Source of the DNA: UBA5287 sp041672395
GTDB lineage: Bacteria > Bacteroidota > Bacteroidia > Bacteroidales > Dysgonomonadaceae
Reading direction: 5' to 3'
NCBI GenBank assembly: GCA_041672395.1
Contig: JBAYZS010000039.1
Coordinates: forward strand, 1-19,700
DNA: 19,700 bases
The notes beneath the pieces were generated by a model that saw only the letters and a list, made by a program, of their open reading frames with translations, was not told where the DNA came from and searched no databases. Positions 13,324 through 19,700 of the stretch are shown here, piece after piece (position 1 is the stretch's first letter; every line of letters begins with the position of its first letter). The position numbers were made by a program, and so were the translations under genes.

Positions 13324-15306
13324 TTAAAATTGCATTCCCCCCCCTTGACTTTTTCCAACGCTTCCACTATTTAGATATGGATTTTCGTTGCCTTGTATGG
13401 GGTTTTGTTTATTTTGATTCTGTTGTTCACGTTGTTCGTTCAAGTTCCGCCTTTTCTTTTCAACAGGTTTATTTTTGGTGACTTCCAGCGGTTTCTGCTT
13501 AAAAATATCCACTGCATTCAAATTCCAATCCTCACTATGATCCGAATAGGCCCTAATTTCGTAGCTTCGCGGATAGTAGTAAACCATTTCAGGTTTCCGT
13601 TTCAACATATAATCGCCTGTAGTCCACACACCATCATTATTATCATCAATAAAAAGACGTGCATAAATTTCACCCGGAAGTAAATCAAAAAAAGTTACTT
13701 CATTATTTATGACTCTCAATTTTCTAAAAGGTTTATCCGATTTATCCAGCAGTTCCACATATGCCGTTTTCCCTGTAGGAATTCCAGTGATGTTGAACAT
13801 AAGATTTCCATATTCCTCCTCTTTCTTTATAGTAAAATCCTGTTCAATCTTATTGTTATATTTGCCATAATAGCTATTAACCGCAGCAGAATCTATTTTG
13901 AAATGATACGTATCGCCAAACTTCCATTTATGACTTAGTGTGAAGATGCGCGGACTAAGTGAATCAGCATAAAAAGTAAAGTCGATTGGTTCCATCAGCG
14001 AGTCCACCTTATGAAAGAGTTGAATAGCTGCAGTATCTAACTTATTTACAGGCTGTTCAAATTCAAGTCGGATATTTTGGAACACATCCAATGTTCCTTG
14101 GATATTTGTAATCACCGCCAAGAAATTAACAACTGGTTTTTGCTCCTTCTCTTTATCATCTTTCTCCTTTTTGGGAGTCTGTCGCGCTTTTGGTCTTTTA
14201 TAATTAAAACTCAGTGTATCGGTTTCTATAAAGTCCTGATTCAGTGAATCCGTGCGGAGATAATTTAATTGAACAAGAATACTATCATTCTTATAAATAT
14301 TAGAATCAGTAATCCAATATGATATGCTATCATTATCTGCACTACGTTCCGTAACATACCAATCATTTCCCCTATCTTCAGGAACAACAGGATTCAACAT
14401 CGAAAAAGTAGGCATGGAAGTAGGTGCACCAAAAAAGATATCTAGTTTGTACGGTGTTGAGCGATCATTTTTCTGGAAATATTTTCTTTGAAAAGAAGAG
14501 TGAAACGCTGCCAACATCAAGTCGTCAGGGATAAATCTTGTATAATTCACCTGTTTAATAGTATCAATGGTGATGCTATCTTTAAAAACAGTGTCCTGAC
14601 GTACCGCGGGCATAGATGAAGGGACAATGATCGAATCCATGAAAGCTACTCCCTCCTGTGGATTATCATACATATAATCCCTGTTCAAATCATCGAGAGC
14701 AAAAACATGATACTCGCCCGGAGCCATTCCACGAATGGTAAAATTACCGCGCGAATCTGTTCTGGATATCCTGTCAAATGGAAGCGAAGTAAATGCTGAA
14801 TCATTCAAGTTGGCATGAATGCCTACATAAATACCGGCTAGCGGCTCAAGATCTTCTGCATTCAAAACTTTTCCCGAGATTGCTAATGTATCAAGGTGAT
14901 CGCCGGTAGAAAAGGAATAAGAAAAATTTTCTAAAGGATTTTTTTCGTTGTTATCTACAATGGCATCTGTGAAATCAATCGTATAGGTGGTGTTTGATTT
15001 TAAAGAATCTTTGAGATTTACTACCACTTTTTTTCCGTATGCACGAATCTCTGGCATATTTTGTTGAGGTGGTGTAATAATAACCTTTTCCATAGGTTTT
15101 TCAACCATCACATTCTCATCAAACAATATTTCTATTTTGGGACTTGTTGAATTAAGTGCATTCAATGACGGAGAAGCATGAAGCAACCGGGGAGGTTTTT
15201 CGTCATACGAACCACCATCAGGCATACCAATGTTAGCACAAGAGTACACCAATATTAACAAAAGAAAGATAATAAAAGGAAATAAATATCTATGAATGTG
15301 TCGCAT
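13324..15306 (-). CDS. Ig-like (Big_5) domain lipoprotein
   Basis: This 660-residue envelope lipoprotein has a hydrophobic signal ending in LVYSC (Cys23). CANIGMPDGGSYDEKPP follows, a hallmark start of a widespread Bacteroidetes lipoprotein group. Residues of about 33-140 form a Big_5 (Ig-like) domain (PPRLLHASPSLNA, IEILFDENV, YTIDFTDAIVDNNE, SYSFSTGD). About 145-240 form a carboxypeptidase-regulatory/CNA-B-like fold (ISGKVLNAEDLEPLAGI, FTIRGMAPGEYHVFALDD). Further beta domains follow, and residues of about 600-660 are low-complexity (Lys, Gln, Asn, Gly). A frame extension to a TTG at 15336 lies inside the -7 element and is rejected in favour of the ATG at 15306. The chain ends in a G8-encoded QGGGMQF. 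The gene follows the DUF2851 gene and precedes DUF3108. Its role is unknown; a structural or scaffolding envelope role is inferred. Confidence 0.85.
   Translation of the reverse strand: MRHIHRYLFPFIIFLLLILVYSCANIGMPDGGSYDEKPPRLLHASPSLNALNSTSPKIEILFDENVMVEKPMEKVIITPPQQNMPEIRAYGKKVVVNLKDSLKSNTTYTIDFTDAIVDNNEKNPLENFSYSFSTGDHLDTLAISGKVLNAEDLEPLAGIYVGIHANLNDSAFTSLPFDRISRTDSRGNFTIRGMAPGEYHVFALDDLNRDYMYDNPQEGVAFMDSIIVPSSMPAVRQDTVFKDSITIDTIKQVNYTRFIPDDLMLAAFHSSFQRKYFQKNDRSTPYKLDIFFGAPTSMPTFSMLNPVVPEDRGNDWYVTERSADNDSISYWITDSNIYKNDSILVQLNYLRTDSLNQDFIETDTLSFNYKRPKARQTPKKEKDDKEKEQKPVVNFLAVITNIQGTLDVFQNIRLEFEQPVNKLDTAAIQLFHKVDSLMEPIDFTFYADSLSPRIFTLSHKWKFGDTYHFKIDSAAVNSYYGKYNNKIEQDFTIKKEEEYGNLMFNITGIPTGKTAYVELLDKSDKPFRKLRVINNEVTFFDLLPGEIYARLFIDDNNDGVWTTGDYMLKRKPEMVYYYPRSYEIRAYSDHSEDWNLNAVDIFKQKPLEVTKNKPVEKKRRNLNEQREQQNQNKQNPIQGNENPYLNSGSVGKSQGGGMQF
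13337..13344 (-). repeat. Homopolymer G8 tract at the 3' end of the lipoprotein gene
   Basis: Eight consecutive C on the plus strand (G on the coding strand) encode the QGGG residues, three codons before the stop. Tracts of this length are prone to replication slippage. Adding one G would remove the stop and place the frame in register with the downstream DUF3108 start codon. Confidence 0.9.
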
Positions 15307-15333
15307 ACCTGAATTTTTCGTACATTTTAAATG

Positions 15334-15341
15334 CAAAAATA
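15334..15341 (-). promoter_or_regulatory. -7 element for the Ig-like lipoprotein gene
   Basis: Read on the minus strand, this is TATTTTTG, a match to TAnnTTTG, 27 bases upstream of the ATG at 15306. It would give the lipoprotein-DUF3108 pair its own promoter inside the DUF2851 cluster. Confidence 0.55.
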
Positions 15342-15407
15342 CAATCTTTTAATCTGATAGATACTTTATTTGGTTGAAAAATAACTAAAAAGCCAGTTTT
15401 GAGATGA

Positions 15408-16691
15408 TTATTCACCTTTTGATGAAAGTAGAAAATATCCAATTTTACAATACAAACATTTTCGTTTTTCGCAATATTCCTTTCTCAATTGGATGAGTGC
15501 CTGCGTATCAAAGGCATTTTCAGGCACTATACCCGCATTACAAAAATCCTCAACAATGCCATTCCGTTCTGGTTTCAGATCATCAAGAATAGAAAACGCT
15601 CTATCGCAATATTTCTGAACATCAATTTTTTTACCATACGCAAATAACACCGGTGCCACTGTATTGATAAGAATAATGTTCAACGAATTACTCCCGGGAA
15701 ATGTACTATGCTGAGCCGTAGCTTTCCCAAAAACATAATGCGAATGCCAATAATCCGAGACATTCACTCGAAAAAAAAGTCGCAATTGTTTGATATTTTC
15801 TATTTCTAAGACTGATGAAAACAAACTGCACGATTGTTGTAAAACAGCAGACAATTGAGCGATTCTTATTTGTGGAAAAGACTGTGGTCGCACCCTCAAC
15901 GATTTGAACAAAAAAGAATCCAATGGTTTAAGCAAATATTTTTTCTGTAGAAAAAGATACTCGTTTCGCAGTTGCAAATAATACTCATCTTGTGGCACAT
16001 CATCTTTCAACATTCCTGCCTGACCAAAGAGCAGCGCCTCAATTTGAAAAAGGCTGTTTCTATGTTTTTGAATTATGTTGTACGGCATACTAAGTGCCAA
16101 TCTTTCAAAGGCATCCGAATTTAAACCGAAACCAAAGTTACGAGAAAGAAGAACGTAAAAAACATCATTCCACGCATTGTTAAATCGCTTTAAATTTTCA
16201 TAGATATCAAGTGTTTTCCTTTCGAGACGTTCAATTGCCAACACATCAATCCACGACGAAAGCAAATTTTTTGGCACTTTGTTCAAGTGTCCCTGACAGG
16301 CTATTTTTTCTGGATTTTTCAGTAAAAATCTCGCTCTTGCACTCACTTTTTCGGGCACTGCTAAAACCATTTGAGGCACCGATTGTCCATTCTCATTAAA
16401 CACCTCGCCATTGAGACATTCCACCACATGTAAAATAACAGAATTATAAGCTTTATCTACGTGGTGATGATGCTTGTTCCATTCGTCCGACTTAAGATGA
16501 ATCTCCACATCACCGGCCCACAATGTTTTTCCAATCTTAATTTTAGCATTGAAGAAATCAGGTCCCGCATCCGTATTCATCAGTCCCCTATCAATCACTT
16601 CAACTGGCACACCTTCTGTTGTTCTCAGTGTTTCATGTCTATAAAGTTTATATTTCCAGACGTAGTGCAGAAGTTCTTCTTTTTCAACCAT
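15408..16691 (-). CDS. DUF2851 family protein
   Basis: This 427-residue predicted cytosolic protein of the Bacteroidetes DUF2851 family has no signal peptide or membrane segment. The conserved N-terminal part includes LLHYVWKYKLY, GLMNTDAGPDFFNAKIKIG (36-54) and WAGDVEIHLKSDEWNKHHHHVDKAYNSVILHVV (58-90), which looks like a compact beta domain with acidic and histidine residues. The C-terminus holds EYCEKRKCLYCKIGYFLL, with three cysteines in KRKCLYCKIGY and nearby residues that could bind a metal. I do not know its biochemical function. Nuclease-like or nucleotide-binding roles are only guesses. The ATG at 16691 is preceded by a -7 element. The gene precedes the lipoprotein pair by about 100 bases, but they appear to have a separate promoter. 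Confidence 0.85.
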   Translation of the reverse strand: MVEKEELLHYVWKYKLYRHETLRTTEGVPVEVIDRGLMNTDAGPDFFNAKIKIGKTLWAGDVEIHLKSDEWNKHHHHVDKAYNSVILHVVECLNGEVFNENGQSVPQMVLAVPEKVSARARFLLKNPEKIACQGHLNKVPKNLLSSWIDVLAIERLERKTLDIYENLKRFNNAWNDVFYVLLSRNFGFGLNSDAFERLALSMPYNIIQKHRNSLFQIEALLFGQAGMLKDDVPQDEYYLQLRNEYLFLQKKYLLKPLDSFLFKSLRVRPQSFPQIRIAQLSAVLQQSCSLFSSVLEIENIKQLRLFFRVNVSDYWHSHYVFGKATAQHSTFPGSNSLNIILINTVAPVLFAYGKKIDVQKYCDRAFSILDDLKPERNGIVEDFCNAGIVPENAFDTQALIQLRKEYCEKRKCLYCKIGYFLLSSKGE

Positions 16692-16714
16692 TTTTCATCG
16701 TAATTCAAACACCT

Positions 16715-16722
16715 CAAAATTA
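16715..16722 (-). promoter_or_regulatory. -7 element for the DUF2851 gene
   Basis: Read on the minus strand, this is TAATTTTG, a match to TAnnTTTG, 23 bases upstream of the ATG at 16691. No supporting -33 box is evident. Confidence 0.45.
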
Positions 16723-16872
16723 GGAATATTTTATCATTTTAACAATAAAATGCCACTAATTTCACAATTGAACCGGAAGTTGTCTCAATTTTCAACAACA
16801 CATTGACAATAAATACATAAAAGACTAAACTCTCTTTTTTATGATTTTGGTAAAAATAAACTGATAATCTCA

Positions 16873-16880
16873 TATCTTTG
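16873..16880 (+). promoter_or_regulatory. -7 element for the L-cysteine desulfidase gene
   Basis: TATCTTTG matches TAnnTTTG and lies 18 bases before the ATG at 16899. A TTTG at 16846-16849 is a possible -33 element, though its 23-base spacing is a little long. The TTG inside this element is the first codon of the longest open frame, which argues against that frame's start. Confidence 0.65.
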
Positions 16881-16898
16881 CGTACAAATCGACACGAT

Positions 16899-18179
16899 AT
16901 GCTAACTGATTCTGAAAGAAAAAAGATTCGTGATTTAATGCAAAAGGAGATTGTGCCCGCAATTGGCTGCACAGAACCCATAGCGGTTGCTCTATGTACG
17001 GCAAAAACAACAGAAATATTAGAAGATATACCTCAGACAATTGAAGTGTATTTGAGTACCAATATAATAAAAAATGCAATGGGAGTGGGTATTCCTGGCA
17101 CTAACATGACGGGGTTGCCGATTTCAATTGCACTGGGTGCCCTGATTGGGAAATCTGAATATGGATTAGAAGTGCTAAAAGATCTAACAGCGACTGATGT
17201 TGAACGAGCGAAACTATATATTAAAGGAAAAAGAATTTCTATTCAACATGCCAAAACTGAACCTGATAATCTTTATATAAAAGTACTCTGTACATCGGGC
17301 GAAAACAAAGCTGTTGCCATTATCAGAGGTAGTCACACCTCATTTACTCGCTTGGAGAAAAACGGTAATGTGTTGATGGATAAAGATGTAGATGCTGAAG
17401 AAATAACGAAAGACGAAGTAATACTGACATTCAGAAAAGTATATGATTATGCGGTTAATGCACCATTGACTGAGATAGAGTTTATTTTGAAAGCAGCCAA
17501 AATGAATAAGAAAGTTTCTTTGGAAGCACAAAACCAGAGTTACGGTCACAATGTATCGAAAACAATGCTTAGTAAGACTGGGCTGATGTTATTCGGCGAT
17601 AATTTGCACAGCAGGATGATAGTCGCTACCACCGGAGCGTGCGATGTGAGGATGGATGGTGCTATGATTCCGGTAATGAGCAATTCGGGAAGTGGTAATC
17701 AAGGTATCGCCTCCACTTTACCGATACTTACTTTTGCCGAAAATATCGAATGTACAAATGAACAACTTATCAGAGCCCTTATTCTCAGTAGCCTTACTAT
17801 GATATATATCAAACAACTTATGGGTCGATTATCGCCTCTTTGCGGATGCGTAATTGCCTCAACAGGTTCAAGTTGCGGAATTACTTATCTTATGGGAGGG
17901 AATTATGCGCAGATTGAGTTGGCAGCCAAGAACATGATCGCCAACATCACGGGAATGATTTGCGATGGGGCTAAACCAAGTTGTGCGCTAAAGATTGCAA
18001 GTGGAGTATCCACTGCTACAATATCTGCAATGATGGCCATTGAGCATCAGGGTGTTTCTGCTCATGAAGGAATTATTGATGAAGATATTGACAAAACTAT
18101 CCGTAATATGGCGCGAATAGGCAATAATGGAATGAAAAAAACGGATAAAATTGTGCTGGATATAATGACGAGAAAATAA
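16899..18179 (+). CDS. Fe-S L-cysteine desulfidase / serine dehydratase alpha family (UPF0597, CyuA/CdsB-like)
   Basis: This 426-residue cytosolic enzyme of the UPF0597/CyuA family has members that break L-cysteine into pyruvate, ammonia and sulfide with a [4Fe-4S] cluster; others are annotated as L-serine ammonia-lyase. IGCTEPIAVAL (22-32) holds Cys24, the counterpart of the proposed catalytic cysteine. LCGCVIASTGSSCG and MICDGAKPSC supply Cys315, Cys355 and Cys362, whose 40- and 7-residue spacings match, as I recall, the cluster ligands of the archaeal L-cysteine desulfidase. SNSGSGNQG (261-269) is the conserved glycine-rich substrate loop. The frame reaches a TTG at 16878, but that codon lies inside the promoter, so the ATG is used. 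It stands alone between divergent and convergent neighbours. A cysteine-versus-serine preference cannot be decided from sequence. Confidence 0.9.
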   Translation: MLTDSERKKIRDLMQKEIVPAIGCTEPIAVALCTAKTTEILEDIPQTIEVYLSTNIIKNAMGVGIPGTNMTGLPISIALGALIGKSEYGLEVLKDLTATDVERAKLYIKGKRISIQHAKTEPDNLYIKVLCTSGENKAVAIIRGSHTSFTRLEKNGNVLMDKDVDAEEITKDEVILTFRKVYDYAVNAPLTEIEFILKAAKMNKKVSLEAQNQSYGHNVSKTMLSKTGLMLFGDNLHSRMIVATTGACDVRMDGAMIPVMSNSGSGNQGIASTLPILTFAENIECTNEQLIRALILSSLTMIYIKQLMGRLSPLCGCVIASTGSSCGITYLMGGNYAQIELAAKNMIANITGMICDGAKPSCALKIASGVSTATISAMMAIEHQGVSAHEGIIDEDIDKTIRNMARIGNNGMKKTDKIVLDIMTRK

Positions 18180-18197
18180 AAGTTTTCTTTATTTCTC

Positions 18198-18241
18198 CTC
18201 TCACCCTCCTCTCACTATGCTCTCACCCTCCTCTCACTAAA
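18198..18241. repeat. Four copies of an 11-bp tandem repeat
   Basis: CTCTCACCCTC (18198-18208), CTCTCACTATG (18209-18219), CTCTCACCCTC (18220-18230) and CTCTCACTAAA (18231-18241) are contiguous. The first seven bases, CTCTCAC, are invariant. The array is thus also a 20-bp direct repeat with a 22-bp period. It lies 19 bases after the desulfidase stop codon. It is strongly pyrimidine-rich on the plus strand and unlike the AT-rich surroundings. Confidence 0.9.
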
Positions 18242-18268
18242 CAATTATAGAAACAGGCTATATATAAA

Positions 18269-18314
18269 ATGAGGATATGCAAGAAATCTATATGATCGTT
18301 CCGCATATCCTCAT
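18269..18314 (-). terminator. Hairpin terminator between the desulfidase gene and alaS
   Basis: ATGAGGATATGC (18269-18280) and GCATATCCTCAT (18303-18314) form a perfect 12-bp stem with a 22-base loop. On the minus strand it is followed by a T/A-rich tail (TTTTATATATAG), so it most likely ends alaS, whose stop codon is about 30 bases away. It may also act on the convergent desulfidase transcript, but no T run is seen on that side. Confidence 0.7.
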
Positions 18315-18346
18315 AAATTCATGAAGATTGTTTGTTTACTTTTTTA

Positions 18347-19700
18347 TTATATTTTTCCCAAAATAGAATCGATAGCTTGATTTAAACCGTCTGAATTTTT
18401 TCCACCTGCTGTGGCAAAATGGGGCTGACCTCCACCGCCGCCTTGGATAAACTTAGCGGCTTCGCGTACCATATTCCCTGCATTCATGCCTCTTTCTACT
18501 AAATCGGCACTCAACATAACGGTGAGGGTGGGCTTATCATGTAACGATGTACCGGCGACAAATAGCATGTTCTCTGTGAATTCTCCTTTCAACTGAAAAG
18601 CAATGTCTTTAACTATTTCTGGTGATATCATCCGAGATACTAACGTGAATACGCTTACTCCGTTGACTTCTCGTTTCATTTCTATGATGGTTTTTTTGAG
18701 CTTTTCAGTCTTTTCTTTGATGAATTCTTGAAGCTCTTTTCTCATTCCATCGTTTTCTTCAATGAGTTTCTTTAATCCTAAAATCATATCGGGAGAATTC
18801 AAAGAACTCTTTATCTCGTGCATCAAATCGTCTATCTTATACAGATAATCTTCACATCCTTTGGCGGTTACAGCCTCAATACGTCTGATTCCGGCAGCAA
18901 TAGCGCTTTCATTTACGATCCTGAAGGTTCCAATGCGCCCGGTTGAAGAAATGTGGGTTCCTCCACACAATTCAATGGAATTACCAAAGCGTACTGTGCG
19001 AACATCGTCTCCATATTTCTCGCCAAACAGGGCCATCGCTCCATTTGCAATGGCTTCTTCTATGGGTACATGTCGTTGCTCTACTAACTTGTGGTCTTTG
19101 CGTATCTCTTTTGTCACATATTCTTCTACTTGACGAATCTCTTCGTCTGTCATCTTTTGGAAATGAGAGAAGTCAAAGCGCAATGCTTTATCTGATACAT
19201 AGGAACCTTTTTGTTCCACGTGAAGCCCTAGTACTTCGCGCAATGCTTCATGAAGAAGGTGCGTGGCTGAGTGATTACATTCAATGGCAGTCCTTTTATC
19301 TGTGTCTATCAGCGCTTTAAAGGTTTCTCTGACATCCAAAGGAAGTTCGTTTGTGTAATGAACGGCTAAATTATTCTCGCGCTTTGTATCAAATACAGCT
19401 ATTTTTTCTTTGTTAGAAATCAACCATCCTGTATCGCCGACTTGCCCGCCCATCTCGGCATAGAACGGGGATCGTGATAATACTATCTGATAAAATTCTT
19501 TGTTCTTTTGCTTTACTTTTCTATATCTGAGTATCTCGGTTTCGCTTTCAACTTCATCATATCCGCTGAATTCGGGTTCACCGTCACGGACTTGAACCCA
19601 ATCGTCTGTCTCTACGACTGAGGCATTGCGGGCACGTTCTTTCTGTTTCTGCATCTCGACATTAAAGCCTTCTACATCAACACTCATATTATTTTCGCGG
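18347..19700 (-). CDS. alaS: Alanine--tRNA ligase, C-terminal half (cut by window edge)
   Basis: AlaRS charges tRNA-Ala and hydrolyses mischarged Ser/Gly-tRNA-Ala. About 451 codons are visible, roughly the C-terminal half of a usual 870-880-residue enzyme. The frame stays open through the last base of the window, so the first visible methionine (19687) is internal. VDVEGFNVEMQKQKERAR is the conserved segment just before the editing region. Counting from that methionine, HSATHLLHEAL (139-149) gives the HxxxH and ELCGGTHISSTGRIG (239-253) the CxxxH zinc-binding parts of the editing site. ALFGEKYGDDVRTV lies between them. A coiled-coil region (about 285-335) and the C-Ala domain follow, with GGGGGQPHFATAGG near the end. 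The catalytic domain is outside the window. Confidence 0.97.
   Translation of the reverse strand, partial: RENNMSVDVEGFNVEMQKQKERARNASVVETDDWVQVRDGEPEFSGYDEVESETEILRYRKVKQKNKEFYQIVLSRSPFYAEMGGQVGDTGWLISNKEKIAVFDTKRENNLAVHYTNELPLDVRETFKALIDTDKRTAIECNHSATHLLHEALREVLGLHVEQKGSYVSDKALRFDFSHFQKMTDEEIRQVEEYVTKEIRKDHKLVEQRHVPIEEAIANGAMALFGEKYGDDVRTVRFGNSIELCGGTHISSTGRIGTFRIVNESAIAAGIRRIEAVTAKGCEDYLYKIDDLMHEIKSSLNSPDMILGLKKLIEENDGMRKELQEFIKEKTEKLKKTIIEMKREVNGVSVFTLVSRMISPEIVKDIAFQLKGEFTENMLFVAGTSLHDKPTLTVMLSADLVERGMNAGNMVREAAKFIQGGGGGQPHFATAGGKNSDGLNQAIDSILGKI

Noticed and set aside
18198..18241. Possible CRISPR array in the short repeats
   Set aside because: The unit is only 11 bp, copies are contiguous with no spacers of normal length, and no cas gene is present.
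18861..19320. Plus-strand open frames opposite alaS
   Set aside because: They lie antisense to strongly conserved alaS editing-domain sequence and encode nothing recognisable, so they are shadows.
1..19700. Mobile element, defence island or biosynthetic cluster
   Set aside because: No transposase, integrase, restriction, toxin-antitoxin or synthase genes are visible, and all coding regions match ordinary chromosomal families.

Overview
This window looks like a chromosomal segment of an AT-rich member of the Bacteroidales, probably near Dysgonomonas, Proteiniphilum or Petrimonas. The evidence is the protein families (DUF2851, DUF2795, a Bacteroidetes-type Ig-like lipoprotein with DUF3108, a Ser-type sulfatase) and the promoters. 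Most transcription units start with the Bacteroidetes -7 element TAnnTTTG, and Shine-Dalgarno sequences are largely absent. The genus is an inference. I see no prophage, insertion sequence, CRISPR array, tRNA or rRNA.

Layout. (1) 97-843, minus: phosphoglycerate mutase gpmA, closed by a hairpin at the left edge. (2) 1191-5223, plus: a sugar module made of a LacI-family regulator, a sucrose/maltose-type MFS (GPH/SLC45-like) transporter and a GH13 lipoprotein. It has a LacI-like palindrome and a -7 element before the transporter and a strong terminator after the GH13 gene. (3) 5343-6665, minus: an acetyl-CoA hydrolase/4-hydroxybutyrate-type CoA-transferase on its own promoter. (4) 6869-7090, minus: a small DUF2795 protein with its own promoter and terminator. 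(5) 7167-10196, minus: an operon reading rex, FAH-family hydrolase, ispF, a degenerate methyltransferase-like protein, PduO-type cobalamin adenosyltransferase. (6) 10346-12524, plus: an exported Ser-type sulfatase followed by a uracil-DNA-glycosylase-like protein, divergent from rex. (7) 12521-16691, minus: DUF2851 protein, Ig-like lipoprotein and DUF3108 protein. (8) 16899-18179, plus: a UPF0597/CyuA-type Fe-S L-cysteine desulfidase (serine dehydratase alpha family). (9) 18347 to the right edge, minus: the C-terminal half of alanyl-tRNA synthetase.

Start sites needed care. For rex, the sulfatase, the Ig-like lipoprotein and the desulfidase, the longest open frame begins at a GTG or TTG that lies in, upstream of, or just downstream of a TAnnTTTG element. 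The first internal ATG fits the promoter, signal peptide or family N-terminus better, so I give the shorter coordinates. The adenosyltransferase start was also moved from a TTG to the nearby ATG.

Most of the window is ordinary core genome. The points most worth checking are the methyltransferase fold that appears to have lost its SAM-binding loop, a G8 tract whose one-base change would fuse the Ig-like lipoprotein to DUF3108, an 11-bp tandem repeat before the alaS terminator, the LacI operator candidate, and two extra central membrane helices in the MFS transporter. I did not find a convincing new multi-gene system.
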